Source: Rhizobium sp. 18065
GTDB taxonomy: Bacteria; Pseudomonadota; Alphaproteobacteria; Rhizobiales; Rhizobiaceae
DNA length: 64,000 nt
Direction: 5' to 3'
NCBI RefSeq assembly: GCF_902706095.1
Contig: NZ_CACSJP010000001.1
Coordinates: forward strand, 806,001-870,000
Under the pieces are notes generated by a model that made no database searches, was not told where the DNA came from, and saw only the letters and a program-made list of their open reading frames with translations. Position numbers and translations under genes: made by a program. Of this stretch, positions 54,189 through 62,886 are shown in pieces. How positions within the stretch are numbered: position 1 is the first letter of the stretch; the number at the start of each line of letters is the position of its first letter.

Positions 54189-55874
54189 GTGAGCGAGTTT
54201 CCACCGGTCCCCGGCGACAACAGGGGACATAACGGAATAGCGGGCGAGACGTCAGACAGCTTTCTCCAGGCTGCGATGCTCGACGCCGTATCGGAAGCGC
54301 TGTCGGCTGCCTTTCTCGTTTACGATCGCAATGACCAACTGATCTTTGCCAGTCGCGCCGTGCGAAATTTTGTGCCGGCGCCGTCGAGTTTCTTTGCGCC
54401 CGGGACGCGCCTACGTGATTTCCTCGCCGCCGCCTATGACAACGGCTGGCGCGACCAGGGCGAAAATGCTGCCCAGAGTCGCGATGAATGGCTGAGCCGC
54501 CAGATTTCCGCCCATTGGAAAGAGCGCTCCGAACTGCAGCTTTGCAACGATGCCAGGCGCTGGACCCGCTATTCCAAGCGTCGCCTGCCATCCGGCTACG
54601 GCATCTGCGTCATTACCGATATCACCGAGCAGAAGAAGCGCGAAGACCAGTGGCGCGCTGACCTTGAACGGGTGCAACTGACCGAAGAAATTCTCGACAA
54701 CCTGGCGCATCCGGTCTTCGTCCAGGATCGCAGTCTCCATCTCGTCGCGGTCAACAAGGTCTTCTGCGCGGCAATGGCTGTCGGAGCGGACAGTGCACTC
54801 GGCGGCAGCTTGGATGCCATTTTCGAGGCGGATCTTGCCACGGCGCTGACCAATGTCAGCCGGCATGTGCTGGACACGGGCATGAGCTCGTCGGTCACAC
54901 TGAACATGCGCCTTTATGGCGATCCGTCCCGGCCGATACTGACCCATGTGCAGCGCGTCGGCAAACCCGGTCGCTATTTCGTCGTCGCAAGCCTCGGCGA
55001 GGTTGGCTCGATGGCCACGACCGTCGATATCGGCGTCGGCCAGACGGGTGGCGCTTTTACCAACCCGTCGCCGGTTCTGGATCCAAAGCCCGATCAGCGG
55101 CTTCGCGGCCGCAAGGCCCTGCTTGTCACCAGCGATCGGGATTTCGAGGCCGCAGCCCTCCACACGCTTGAGGTTCTCGGCCTCGACAGCTGTTGCGTGC
55201 GCAATGACGACGAACTGGATGCCTTCCTGAATGTCGCCCTCTCCGTCGGCGTTGCCATCGATCTTGCCATTGTCGACGTTCAGATGGATGTCCGATGCCT
55301 CGAGCTGATCCAGACCGGCGATGTCGATTATGTCACCATGGACGGCTATCAGCTGTCGACCGAACTGGCGTTCACGGTGCTCGATCGCCTGACGGCCCTG
55401 CAGGCGGCGCCGTCCCCGGTCGATGATTGGGAGATCAGCACCGAAGAGAGTGTCGAGCCGGCCAGGCCTCCAATATCGCCGTCGCTGGTTCTGGTGGCGG
55501 AAGACAATGAGATCAATCAGATTGTGTTCGCCCAGATCCTCGAAGGACTGGGATATGCCTATCGCATTGCCGCAACCGGCGAAGAAGTGGTGCGGCTTTG
55601 GCAGGAGCTCGCGCCGGCGATCATCCTGATGGATGTGACCCTGCCGGACATCAACGGGTTCGACGCCGCCCGCCGTATTCGGGAGCTGGAGCATGCCACC
55701 CTGATCACGACACCGATCATCGGTGTGCTGAGCCAGGCTTTCGAACGTGACCGTGAAGGCTGCTATTCGGCTGGTATGAATGACGTGATCCTGAAGCCCC
55801 TCAGCCCCGATATCATCGATGCGGCGCTGACACGTCTGGCACCAAGCATAGCGAAGGCAGCCTCTCTGGCTTGA
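54189..55874 (+). CDS. PAS-PAS-pseudoreceiver-receiver protein without a kinase domain
   Basis: A 561-residue signalling protein. Residues ~28-150 form a PAS domain (AAFLVYDRNDQLIFASRAVR, ending GICVITDITEQKKRED). Residues ~165-275 form a second (EEILDNLAHPVFVQDRSLHL). Residues ~303-415 look like a receiver that lost key residues (ALLVTSDRDFEAAALHTLEV, LAIVDVQMDV). Residues ~433-555 form an intact receiver: VAEDNEINQIVF, phosphoacceptor in LMDVTLPDINGFDAA, serine in GVLSQA and lysine in ILKPLS. No histidine-kinase dimerisation or ATPase domain is present. The start is GTG at 54189, preceded by GAGGCA. The GGDEF-EAL gene follows 123 bases downstream, so it may be the output of this sensor. Confidence 0.85.
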   Translation: MSEFPPVPGDNRGHNGIAGETSDSFLQAAMLDAVSEALSAAFLVYDRNDQLIFASRAVRNFVPAPSSFFAPGTRLRDFLAAAYDNGWRDQGENAAQSRDEWLSRQISAHWKERSELQLCNDARRWTRYSKRRLPSGYGICVITDITEQKKREDQWRADLERVQLTEEILDNLAHPVFVQDRSLHLVAVNKVFCAAMAVGADSALGGSLDAIFEADLATALTNVSRHVLDTGMSSSVTLNMRLYGDPSRPILTHVQRVGKPGRYFVVASLGEVGSMATTVDIGVGQTGGAFTNPSPVLDPKPDQRLRGRKALLVTSDRDFEAAALHTLEVLGLDSCCVRNDDELDAFLNVALSVGVAIDLAIVDVQMDVRCLELIQTGDVDYVTMDGYQLSTELAFTVLDRLTALQAAPSPVDDWEISTEESVEPARPPISPSLVLVAEDNEINQIVFAQILEGLGYAYRIAATGEEVVRLWQELAPAIILMDVTLPDINGFDAARRIRELEHATLITTPIIGVLSQAFERDREGCYSAGMNDVILKPLSPDIIDAALTRLAPSIAKAASLA

Positions 55875-55997
55875 TCGCTGTCAACCCCCCAAATAAGGGG
55901 TCACCAAGCCCTGTCCGGCAAGCGATATCGATATGATAATTTTAATGTTTCCCGCTCATTCTCGCTGTCGTGGAAGGAACTGAATCAGGAATCGTGA

Positions 55998-57359
55998 ATG
56001 GGCCCCGCTGGATCTGCCAACGAGCAGTTTAACCAGAACGAATTGCACGCAATGGCCTACACCGATCATCTGACCGGTCTGGGCAATCGCCACCGGCTGC
56101 GTGACAAGGCTCGTCAACTGGCCGCCGACCGGGCTGCTGATCCCGCGCCATTCACCGTCGGCATCGTCAATCTCGATGGTTTCAAGCCAATCAACGACCT
56201 ATTCGGCCAGGCGGCCGGCGATGAAATCCTCTGCCAGGTCGCCCATCGCCTCAAGGCCTGCGCGCCCGACGGTGCCACTGTCACCCGCCACGACGGCGAC
56301 GAGTTTGCCATCATCCTGCCCCTCGTCTTCGAACGCGCCGGCGCCGAACGGGCCGGCCAGATGATCAAGGACGTCCTGTCCGCTCCCTATGATCTCGGCG
56401 ACCGCAACGTGCGCCTCTCCGCTTCGCTCGGCTTTGCGATCTATCCGTTTGCCGGCAATGACTTCGAGGAACTGATGAAGAGCGCCGAGACGGCGCTTTA
56501 TCGCTCGAAACGCCGCGGCCGCGGCCAGATCACCGTCTATTCCCGCGAAATCGCCCAGGAAATGAAGCGCGCCACCCAGTTGGAGCAGGCCCTTCGCAAC
56601 GCCATCATCAATGACACGGTCGATGTGCATTTCCAGCCGATCGTGCGCCTGCGCGACAACCGCGTCGTCGGCTTCGAAGCGCTCGCCCGCTGGATCGATC
56701 CCGATCTCGGTTTTGTCTCTCCCGCTGTATTCGTGCCGCTCGCCGAAGAGCGCGGTTTCATCGATACCCTGTCGGAAACGCTGCTGCGCAAGGCGGCCGA
56801 AGCAACGCTCGCCTGGCCGCGCGATCTGTTCCTGTCGTTTAACCTGTCTTCATGCCAGTTGATGGATCCGCGCACCTCATTCAGCACCTTGGCTATCCTC
56901 AACAGCGTCGGCTTCGACCCGCGGCGGCTGGAACTGGAAATCACTGAAACCGCCGTGATGACCTCGGCCGATACCGCGCGCCGCATCATCAAGGATCTGA
57001 AGGATGCCGGCATCCGCATCTCGCTGGATGACTTTGGCACAGGTCAGTCAAGCCTCGGCCGGTTGCGCGAATTCACCTTCGACAAGGTCAAGATCGACCG
57101 CGCCTTCGTCTCGGCGATCACCACCGACCGCACCTCCGAACACATCATCAAGGCGATCGTCACCATGTGCGAAGGCCTGGATCTCGAAGTGGTCGCCGAA
57201 GGCATCGAGACAGAGGCCGAAGCCGACAAGCTGCGTGCGCTTGGCTGCGGCATGGGCCAGGGCTACTTTTTCGGCAAGCCGGTCGATACTGCAGCAACCT
57301 TGCGTTATCTCAGCGAACATCACCACGAATTCGCCCTCGTCGAACGGGCTTCGGCCTAA
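55998..57359 (+). CDS. GGDEF-EAL cyclic-di-GMP enzyme
   Basis: A 453-residue cytoplasmic protein with a GGDEF domain (~residues 18-175) and an EAL domain (~190-435). The GGDEF motif is DGDEF in VTRHDGDEFAIILPL, and the substrate-binding NLDGFKPINDLFG is present, so synthase activity is possible. The EAL domain keeps EALARW, FNLSS, LELEITE, SLDDFGTG, KIDR, AEGIE and GQGYFFGKP, so phosphodiesterase activity is likely. There is no sensor domain of its own. The gene lies 123 bases after the PAS/receiver gene. A second ATG at 56052 (MAYTDHLTGLGNR) is possible but loses the linker. Confidence 0.92.
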   Translation: MGPAGSANEQFNQNELHAMAYTDHLTGLGNRHRLRDKARQLAADRAADPAPFTVGIVNLDGFKPINDLFGQAAGDEILCQVAHRLKACAPDGATVTRHDGDEFAIILPLVFERAGAERAGQMIKDVLSAPYDLGDRNVRLSASLGFAIYPFAGNDFEELMKSAETALYRSKRRGRGQITVYSREIAQEMKRATQLEQALRNAIINDTVDVHFQPIVRLRDNRVVGFEALARWIDPDLGFVSPAVFVPLAEERGFIDTLSETLLRKAAEATLAWPRDLFLSFNLSSCQLMDPRTSFSTLAILNSVGFDPRRLELEITETAVMTSADTARRIIKDLKDAGIRISLDDFGTGQSSLGRLREFTFDKVKIDRAFVSAITTDRTSEHIIKAIVTMCEGLDLEVVAEGIETEAEADKLRALGCGMGQGYFFGKPVDTAATLRYLSEHHHEFALVERASA

Positions 57360-57376
57360 CCCACCTGCTGAATGCC

Positions 57377-58279
57377 TCAGGTCTGCGCCAGCAGCCAGTC
57401 GCGCACCCGGGTCGCTGCGCCATTCAACTCGCGGGACCGCGGCCAGACCACGTAGAAGGCGTTGCCCGTCAGCAGCGCGTGACCTCCGACCTCGACCAGT
57501 TGCCCCTGCTTGACCAGACGATCGACCAGATGCGTCCACCCGAGCGCAATGCCTTCGCCGGCAAGCACGGCCTGGACCACCAGGACATAGTCATTGATCG
57601 CCAGGCGCCGTCCCGTCGGCTTGTAGTCGATCCCGGCCGAGGCGAACCATTCGGGCCAGTTACACGCCTGCCGCACCGGCTCCTCCAGCCAGATCAGCCG
57701 ATGCTGCGCCAGCGCAAGCGGCGTCTCCGGCCAGCCATGCGCCTCGACAAAAGCGGGGCTGGCCACCGCCGTCACCACTTCGGGCGCAAGTTGGGCTGCG
57801 TGATAATGCGGCCAGTCCTTCGGGTCGCCGCCGCGCACACCGAGCGGGATCGCTTCATCCTCCAGGTCGAGATCACGCACGCTGGTCTGGATGCGCAGAT
57901 CGATATCCGCCAGGTCCGCGCGCAACGCCGTCAAACGCGGCAGCATCCACATCGAGGCAAAGGCCGTCGATGCGGCCAGCGTGACGTTGACTTCGCGACC
58001 CTTGCTGCGGATGTCTTCCGCCGCCCGGCCGATCCGCGACAGTCCGGCCGAGACGTCGGCATGGAAACGTTCACCAACCTCGGTCAGCTTGGCGGCTCGG
58101 TGCTGCCGCTCGAAAAGCTGGGCGCCGAGCTGCTGTTCCAGTCCGCGAATGGCATAGGATACGGCCACCTGCGACATGCCGAGCTCTTCCGCCGCGCGGG
58201 TGAAATTCTCATGCCGGCCGGCAACTTCGAAAATCACCAGTGCATTGGCCGAGGGGATCAGGCTGCGAAAACTTGTCAT
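57377..58279 (-). CDS. LysR-type regulator (GcvA-like)
   Basis: A 300-residue LysR protein. The helix-turn-helix region contains VAGRHENFTRAAEELGMSQ and AVSYAIRGLEQQLGAQLFER; the effector domain spans ~95-295. The short conserved effector details (LRIQTSVRDLDL; WLEEPVRQACNWPEWFASAG) resemble the GcvA-like branch. It diverges from the MttB-family gene with a 90-base gap and so most likely controls the methyltransferase-flavoprotein pair. It converges with the GGDEF-EAL gene. Confidence 0.9.
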   Translation of the reverse strand: MTSFRSLIPSANALVIFEVAGRHENFTRAAEELGMSQVAVSYAIRGLEQQLGAQLFERQHRAAKLTEVGERFHADVSAGLSRIGRAAEDIRSKGREVNVTLAASTAFASMWMLPRLTALRADLADIDLRIQTSVRDLDLEDEAIPLGVRGGDPKDWPHYHAAQLAPEVVTAVASPAFVEAHGWPETPLALAQHRLIWLEEPVRQACNWPEWFASAGIDYKPTGRRLAINDYVLVVQAVLAGEGIALGWTHLVDRLVKQGQLVEVGGHALLTGNAFYVVWPRSRELNGAATRVRDWLLAQT

Positions 58280-58368
58280 AAGGTCAGCTTATTGCATATC
58301 CAGACTTTTTCCAGCGTCACAGCCCGATTTCACAAGGCTAGCCTTCAGAAAAATCAGGGGAAAGCACA

Positions 58369-59910
58369 ATGGATGGTGATCTGGTGGAAACTGGCCGGCC
58401 GCGCCGGACGCGACCGGGACGGCGCGAGGCGTCAGCCGCACCGCATTTGAAGGTGCCGTTCATCAGGCGCAATATCCCGACCTACGACATTTTGTCGGAA
58501 GAAAACCTCCAGCGGATCGAAAAGACGGCAGACCGGATCTTGGCCGAAATCGGCATCGAATTTCGTGACGATCCCCAAACGCTCGACCTGTGGCGCAGCG
58601 CTGGTGCCGAGATGGACGGGGTGCGCGTGCGCTTTCCGCCCGGCATGTTGCGCGAGATCGTCGCATCGGCGCCGCAGCGGTTCGTCCAGCATGCGCGCAA
58701 CCCGGCCAACAATGTCGAGATCGGCGGCAGTGCCGTGGTGTTTTCGCCGGCCTATGGCTCGCCCTTTGTCATGGATCTCGACAAGGGCCGCCGCTACGGC
58801 ACGATCGAGGATTTCCGCAATCTCATCATGCTTGCCCAGTCGAGCCCCTGGCTGCACCATTCCGGCGGCACGATCTGCGAGCCTGTCGATCTGCCGGTCA
58901 ACAAGCGCCACCTGGAAATGGTCTACAGCCACATCAAGTACTCCGACCGCGCCTTCATGGGCTCGGTGACGGCCGAGGAGCGGGCCGAGGAATCGATCGA
59001 GATGGCCCGCATCCTGTTCGGCGCCGATTTTGTCAATGAGAACTGCGTCATCCTCGGCAATGTCAACGTCAACTCGCCACTCGTCTGGGACGGCACTATG
59101 ACCAAGGCGCTGCGGGCCTATGCACGCGCCAACCAGGCAGCCGTCATTGTGCCGTTCATCCTCGGCGGCGCCATGGGTCCCGTCACCAATGCCGGCGCGA
59201 TTGCCCAATCCTTTGCCGAGACACTTGCCGGCTGCGCGCTGACCCAGCTGGAGCGAAAAGGCGCGCCGGTGATCTTCGGCAACTTCCTCTCCTCGATGTC
59301 GCTGCGCTCGGGCTCGCCCACCTTCGGCACGCCGGAGCCGGCGATCGGCTCGATGGTGATCGGCCAGCTCGCCCGCAGGCTGAAACTGCCGCTGCGCTGT
59401 GCCGGCAACTTCTCCAATTCCAAATTGCCGGATGCTCAGGCTATGCAGGAAGGCGTCATGTCGATGTTGTCGGCCGTGCATTGCGGCGCCAATTTCATCC
59501 TGCATTCTGCCGGTTTCGTCGATGGCCTGCTTGCCATGTCCTATGAGAAGTTCATGATGGACAGCGATTTCTGCGGTGCCTTGCATTCCTATCTCGCGGG
59601 CGTCGTCGTCGATGACAACACCTTGGCGATGGATGCCTTCCTCGAAGTCGGTCCCGGCAGCCATTTCCTCGGCTCGGCCCATACGATGCGCAACTACCAG
59701 ACGGCTTTCTGGGATAGTGCTGTCTCCGACAACGAACCGTTCGAGAAATGGTCGGAAGCCGGCTCGACCGACATGGCCACCCGCGCCAATCTGCGGTGGA
59801 AAAAGACGCTGGCCGACTACTCCGCGCCGCCTCTGGACATCGCCATCGACGACGCCTTGCGCGACTATATTGATCGCACCAACCGCGCGCGCCCTGACGC
59901 CTGGTACTGA
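58369..59910 (+). CDS. MttB-superfamily methyltransferase (non-pyrrolysine type)
   Basis: A 513-residue member of the trimethylamine/glycine-betaine methyltransferase superfamily. It starts with a basic tail (RPRRTRPGRREAS) and has the family blocks FIRRNIPTYDILSEENLQRI, VEIGGSAVVFSPAYGSP, SGGTICEPVDLPVNKRH and GGAMGPVTNAGAIAQSFAE. The methanogen MttB uses an in-frame TAG for pyrrolysine; here the frame has no internal stop, placing it in the common non-Pyl group that demethylates quaternary amines such as glycine betaine. A corrinoid protein partner is expected for that chemistry, but none is in this window. AGGGGAAAG precedes the ATG. The flavoprotein gene follows 32 bases later. Confidence 0.88.
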   Translation: MDGDLVETGRPRRTRPGRREASAAPHLKVPFIRRNIPTYDILSEENLQRIEKTADRILAEIGIEFRDDPQTLDLWRSAGAEMDGVRVRFPPGMLREIVASAPQRFVQHARNPANNVEIGGSAVVFSPAYGSPFVMDLDKGRRYGTIEDFRNLIMLAQSSPWLHHSGGTICEPVDLPVNKRHLEMVYSHIKYSDRAFMGSVTAEERAEESIEMARILFGADFVNENCVILGNVNVNSPLVWDGTMTKALRAYARANQAAVIVPFILGGAMGPVTNAGAIAQSFAETLAGCALTQLERKGAPVIFGNFLSSMSLRSGSPTFGTPEPAIGSMVIGQLARRLKLPLRCAGNFSNSKLPDAQAMQEGVMSMLSAVHCGANFILHSAGFVDGLLAMSYEKFMMDSDFCGALHSYLAGVVVDDNTLAMDAFLEVGPGSHFLGSAHTMRNYQTAFWDSAVSDNEPFEKWSEAGSTDMATRANLRWKKTLADYSAPPLDIAIDDALRDYIDRTNRARPDAWY

Positions 59911-59925
59911 GACGCCTGGTATTGA
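59896..59925 (+). repeat. Tandem 15-bp duplication at the end of the MttB-family gene
   Basis: GACGCCTGGTACTGA is directly repeated as GACGCCTGGTATTGA with one difference. The first copy contains the last four codons and stop of the gene. The duplicated copy, out of use, lies in the short gap before the flavoprotein start and carries a second stop. Confidence 0.9.
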
Positions 59926-59942
59926 ACTGGAACCGATCACGC

Positions 59943-61985
59943 ATGACCGCAAGCAATGACCCGCTTCTCCAGCCCTATCGGTTGAAGCATCTCACGCTGA
60001 AGAACCGCATCATGTCGACCGCGCATGAGCCGGCCTATTCGGAAGCCGGCATGCCGACGGAGCGCTACAGGCTGTATCATGTGGAGAAGGCCAAGGGCGG
60101 CATCGCGCTGACCATGACGGCCGGATCGGCCAGCGTCAGTCGCGACAGCCCGCCCGCCTTCGGCAACCTGCTTGCCTACAGAGACGAGATCGTCCCGCAT
60201 CTGAAGCGCCTGACCGACGACTGTCACGAGCACGGTTGCGCCGTGATGATCCAGCTTACCCATCTCGGCCGCCGCACCAACTGGAACAAGGGCGACTGGC
60301 TGCCGGTGCTGGCGCCCTCGGCGATCCGCGAACCCGCCCACCGGCATTTCCCCAAGGAAATCGAGGACTGGGACATCGAGCGCATTGTCGCCGATTATGC
60401 CAGTGCGGCCGAGCGCATGCAGGCCGCCGGTCTCGATGGCATCGAGTTCGAGGCCTATGGCCACCTGATGGACAGCTTCTGGTCGCCGGCGACCAACCGG
60501 CGCGACGACGCGTTCGGTGGCAGCCTCGAAAACCGCATGCGTTTCTCCGATATGGTGACCGAGGCGGTTCGCAAGGCTGTCGGCCCCGATTTCATTGTCG
60601 GAATCCGCATGGTCGCCGACGAGGACTGGGACAAGGGCCTGTCAAGGCAAGAGGGGATCGAGATCGCCCGTCGTTTTGCCGCTTCCGGCAAGGTCGATTT
60701 CCTCAACATCATCCGCGGCCATATCGAGCATGATGCCGCCCTCAACAACGTCATCCCGATCCAGGGCATGGCGGCTTCACCACATCTCGATTTTGCCGGT
60801 GAAGTCAGGGCGGCGACGAAGTTCCCGGTCTTCCATGCCGCCCGCATCGCCGATGTCGCAACGGCCCGCCATGCGATCGCCGAGGGCAAGCTCGACATGG
60901 TCGGCATGACCCGCGCCCACATCGCTGATCCGCATATCGTCAGAAAGATCGCCGAGGGCCGCGAGGCCGAGATCCGGCCTTGCGTCGGCGCCACCTACTG
61001 TCTCGATCGTATCTATGAGGGCGGCGAGGCGCTCTGTATTCACAATGCGGCGACCAGCCGCGAGGCCCTGATCCCGCATGAGCTTGCAAAGGCCGTCATG
61101 CCTCGCAAGGCTGTCGTCATCGGCGCCGGACCGGCGGGTCTGGAGGCGGCCCGCGTGCTCGCCGAGCGCGGCCATGCCGTCGAGGTGCTGGAGGCGATGG
61201 GCGAGGCCGGCGGTCAGGTCAATCTTCTGGTGCGAAACCCGCGCCGCAAGGAAATGGTCGGCATTGTCGACTGGCGCCTGGCAGAACTTGAGCGGCTCGG
61301 CGTGCCGATCCACTACAACACCTATGCCTCGGCAGAGGACGTGCTGGAACGCAACCCTGATCTCGTCGTGGTCGCGACCGGTGGCATCGGCCAGTCGCCG
61401 GAGCTTGAGGCCGGCGATGATCTCGTGGTGTCGAGCTGGGATATTCTCGCCGGGACGACCAGGCCCGAGGCCTCGGTCCTGCTGTTCGACGACAATGGCG
61501 GCCATCCGGGCATGAGCGCTGCGGAGGTGATCGCCAATGCCGGTGCCGAGCTGGAACTGGTGTCGCCGGAGCGCTTCTTTGCTCCCGAAATGGGCGGCAT
61601 GAACCATGTGCCCTATGCCAAGGTCTTCGCCGAGAAGAATGTGCGCGTGACGATCAACACGCGCCTGCTCGCGGTCCGTCGCGACGGAAACGGACTCGTC
61701 GCCACGCTGGGGTCGGATTTTTCCGACGCCCGCACCGAACGCCGCGTGGCCCAGGTCGTCGTCGAGCATGGAACGATGGCCAATGCCGATCTCTATCTCG
61801 AGCTGAAGCCGCTGTCGCGCAACAGGGGCGCGGTCGATTATGGCGCACTTGTCGCACGTCGTGCGCCGCTGCCGCAACTCGATCAAGCGGCGACGTTCGA
61901 TGTCATCCGCATCGGCGACGCGATCGAGAGCCGCAACATTCACGCTGCGGTCTATGATGCCTTGCGCTACTGCAGCCTTCTATAG
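59943..61985 (+). CDS. TMADH/DgcA-like NADH:flavin oxidoreductase (amine demethylase)
   Basis: A 680-residue flavoprotein with an N-terminal old-yellow-enzyme barrel (LLQPYRLKHLTLKNRIMSTA; QLTHLGRRTNWNKG; SPATNRRDDAFGGSLENRM) and C-terminal nucleotide-binding domains (AVVIGAGPAGLEAARVLAERG). Size and order match trimethylamine dehydrogenase and dimethylglycine (DgcA) or stachydrine (StcD) demethylases. The iron-sulfur site near residue 347 reads C-VGATY-C then C after 11 residues, so one of TMADH's four cysteines (C-x2-C-x2-C-x12-C) is missing. The start at 59943 (MTASNDPLL) has only a weak site. With the upstream MttB-family gene it suggests stepwise removal of N-methyl groups from a betaine. 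Confidence 0.88.
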   Translation: MTASNDPLLQPYRLKHLTLKNRIMSTAHEPAYSEAGMPTERYRLYHVEKAKGGIALTMTAGSASVSRDSPPAFGNLLAYRDEIVPHLKRLTDDCHEHGCAVMIQLTHLGRRTNWNKGDWLPVLAPSAIREPAHRHFPKEIEDWDIERIVADYASAAERMQAAGLDGIEFEAYGHLMDSFWSPATNRRDDAFGGSLENRMRFSDMVTEAVRKAVGPDFIVGIRMVADEDWDKGLSRQEGIEIARRFAASGKVDFLNIIRGHIEHDAALNNVIPIQGMAASPHLDFAGEVRAATKFPVFHAARIADVATARHAIAEGKLDMVGMTRAHIADPHIVRKIAEGREAEIRPCVGATYCLDRIYEGGEALCIHNAATSREALIPHELAKAVMPRKAVVIGAGPAGLEAARVLAERGHAVEVLEAMGEAGGQVNLLVRNPRRKEMVGIVDWRLAELERLGVPIHYNTYASAEDVLERNPDLVVVATGGIGQSPELEAGDDLVVSSWDILAGTTRPEASVLLFDDNGGHPGMSAAEVIANAGAELELVSPERFFAPEMGGMNHVPYAKVFAEKNVRVTINTRLLAVRRDGNGLVATLGSDFSDARTERRVAQVVVEHGTMANADLYLELKPLSRNRGAVDYGALVARRAPLPQLDQAATFDVIRIGDAIESRNIHAAVYDALRYCSLL

Positions 61986-61993
61986 GCGCAAGG

Positions 61994-62018
61994 AAAAGGC
62001 GGCGCTGGAAGCGCCGCC
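61994..62018 (-). terminator. Intrinsic terminator of the PRC-barrel gene
   Basis: GGCGGCGC-TGGAA-GCGCCGCC is an 8-bp stem; on the minus strand it is followed by TTTTCC. It lies about 34 bases after the PRC gene stop. The opposing flavoprotein gene ends just before it, so it may also help stop plus-strand transcription. Confidence 0.75.
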
Positions 62019-62051
62019 CATTGAAACGTCAACACGTCTCTCGTTCCGGAA

Positions 62052-62669
62052 TTAGTTCTTCGTCGACGAGGTAGTTGTGTTGTCTGCCGGCATGGTTGCC
62101 GGAGCAGTTGCGCTCGCATCTGCGGCCTGGTCGTCAAGCGTCTTGAATTCAGGCGCATTGCGCAGGCTGTCTGCGGTCTCTGTGGTGGTCAGGCGCACTT
62201 CGCCTTCGGCACCGTTTTCACCTGCTTCGCGAGTCAGCGTGATCTTGCCGAACGGAACGGCGACGTTCTTTTCGCCGATGCCGAGGAAGCCGCCGACGCC
62301 GACAACGGCTGCGACGATGCCGCCATCCTTTTCGACCAGAAGGTCGTTGATGTCACCGATGCTCTGGTTGTCGCCGGTGTAGATCGCCTGACCCATGAAG
62401 TCGTTGGCGCTCATCTGCGATTCGCTCTGGGCGGTCAGATAGCTGTCGCTTGCGGCAGCGCCTGTGGTGGTCTGGGCGGTCGTGCCCATCGTGCCTGTCG
62501 CATCCGTGCCGGTGGTCGCATCAGGAGCCACTGGGGTGGCGGCCGGCGCGCCTGTCGTGCTTTCGGTGCCGGCTGCAGGCGCAGTTGCGTCCTGTGCAAC
62601 GGCGAAAGGTGCGATGGCTGTGGAACCCAGCAGCATGGCTGCGGCGAATGTTTTAAAGGACTTGTTCAT
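62052..62669 (-). CDS. Exported PRC-barrel protein with low-complexity region
   Basis: A 205-residue protein. A signal peptide (TFAAAMLLGSTAIAPFAVAQ, cleavage near residue 26) is followed by an alanine/threonine/glycine-rich disordered stretch (~residues 27-80). A PRC-barrel domain follows (~88-165; NDFMGQAIYTGDNQSIGDIN, GIVAAVVGVGGFLGIGEKNV, VPFGKITLTRE), then a second disordered tail. Such proteins are widespread in rhizobial periplasms and often stress-induced. Function is unknown. Confidence 0.87.
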   Translation of the reverse strand: MNKSFKTFAAAMLLGSTAIAPFAVAQDATAPAAGTESTTGAPAATPVAPDATTGTDATGTMGTTAQTTTGAAASDSYLTAQSESQMSANDFMGQAIYTGDNQSIGDINDLLVEKDGGIVAAVVGVGGFLGIGEKNVAVPFGKITLTREAGENGAEGEVRLTTTETADSLRNAPEFKTLDDQAADASATAPATMPADNTTTSSTKN

Positions 62670-62886
62670 GATGGACTACCTTTCCTCTGAGATCGTCTTT
62701 CGACTGACGCCACCGGCCCTTGTCGGGTCACTCATGCAGCGTCGGTTCGAGAGGAAAATGTCTGGCAGGTCCGATCGTTCCGATTTTTTCTCGGTTTATT
62801 TTTCACCGGTTAGGGGAACATTTGCGCGGTTATTTGGTTTGCGGGGCCCCACAAGAGGCCGCCGCAAACCATTGTAACGATTGAAT

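Noticed and set aside
58432..59952. 506-codon minus-strand open frame opposite the MttB-family gene
   Set aside because: A composition artefact of GC-rich DNA; the plus strand has clear family motifs.
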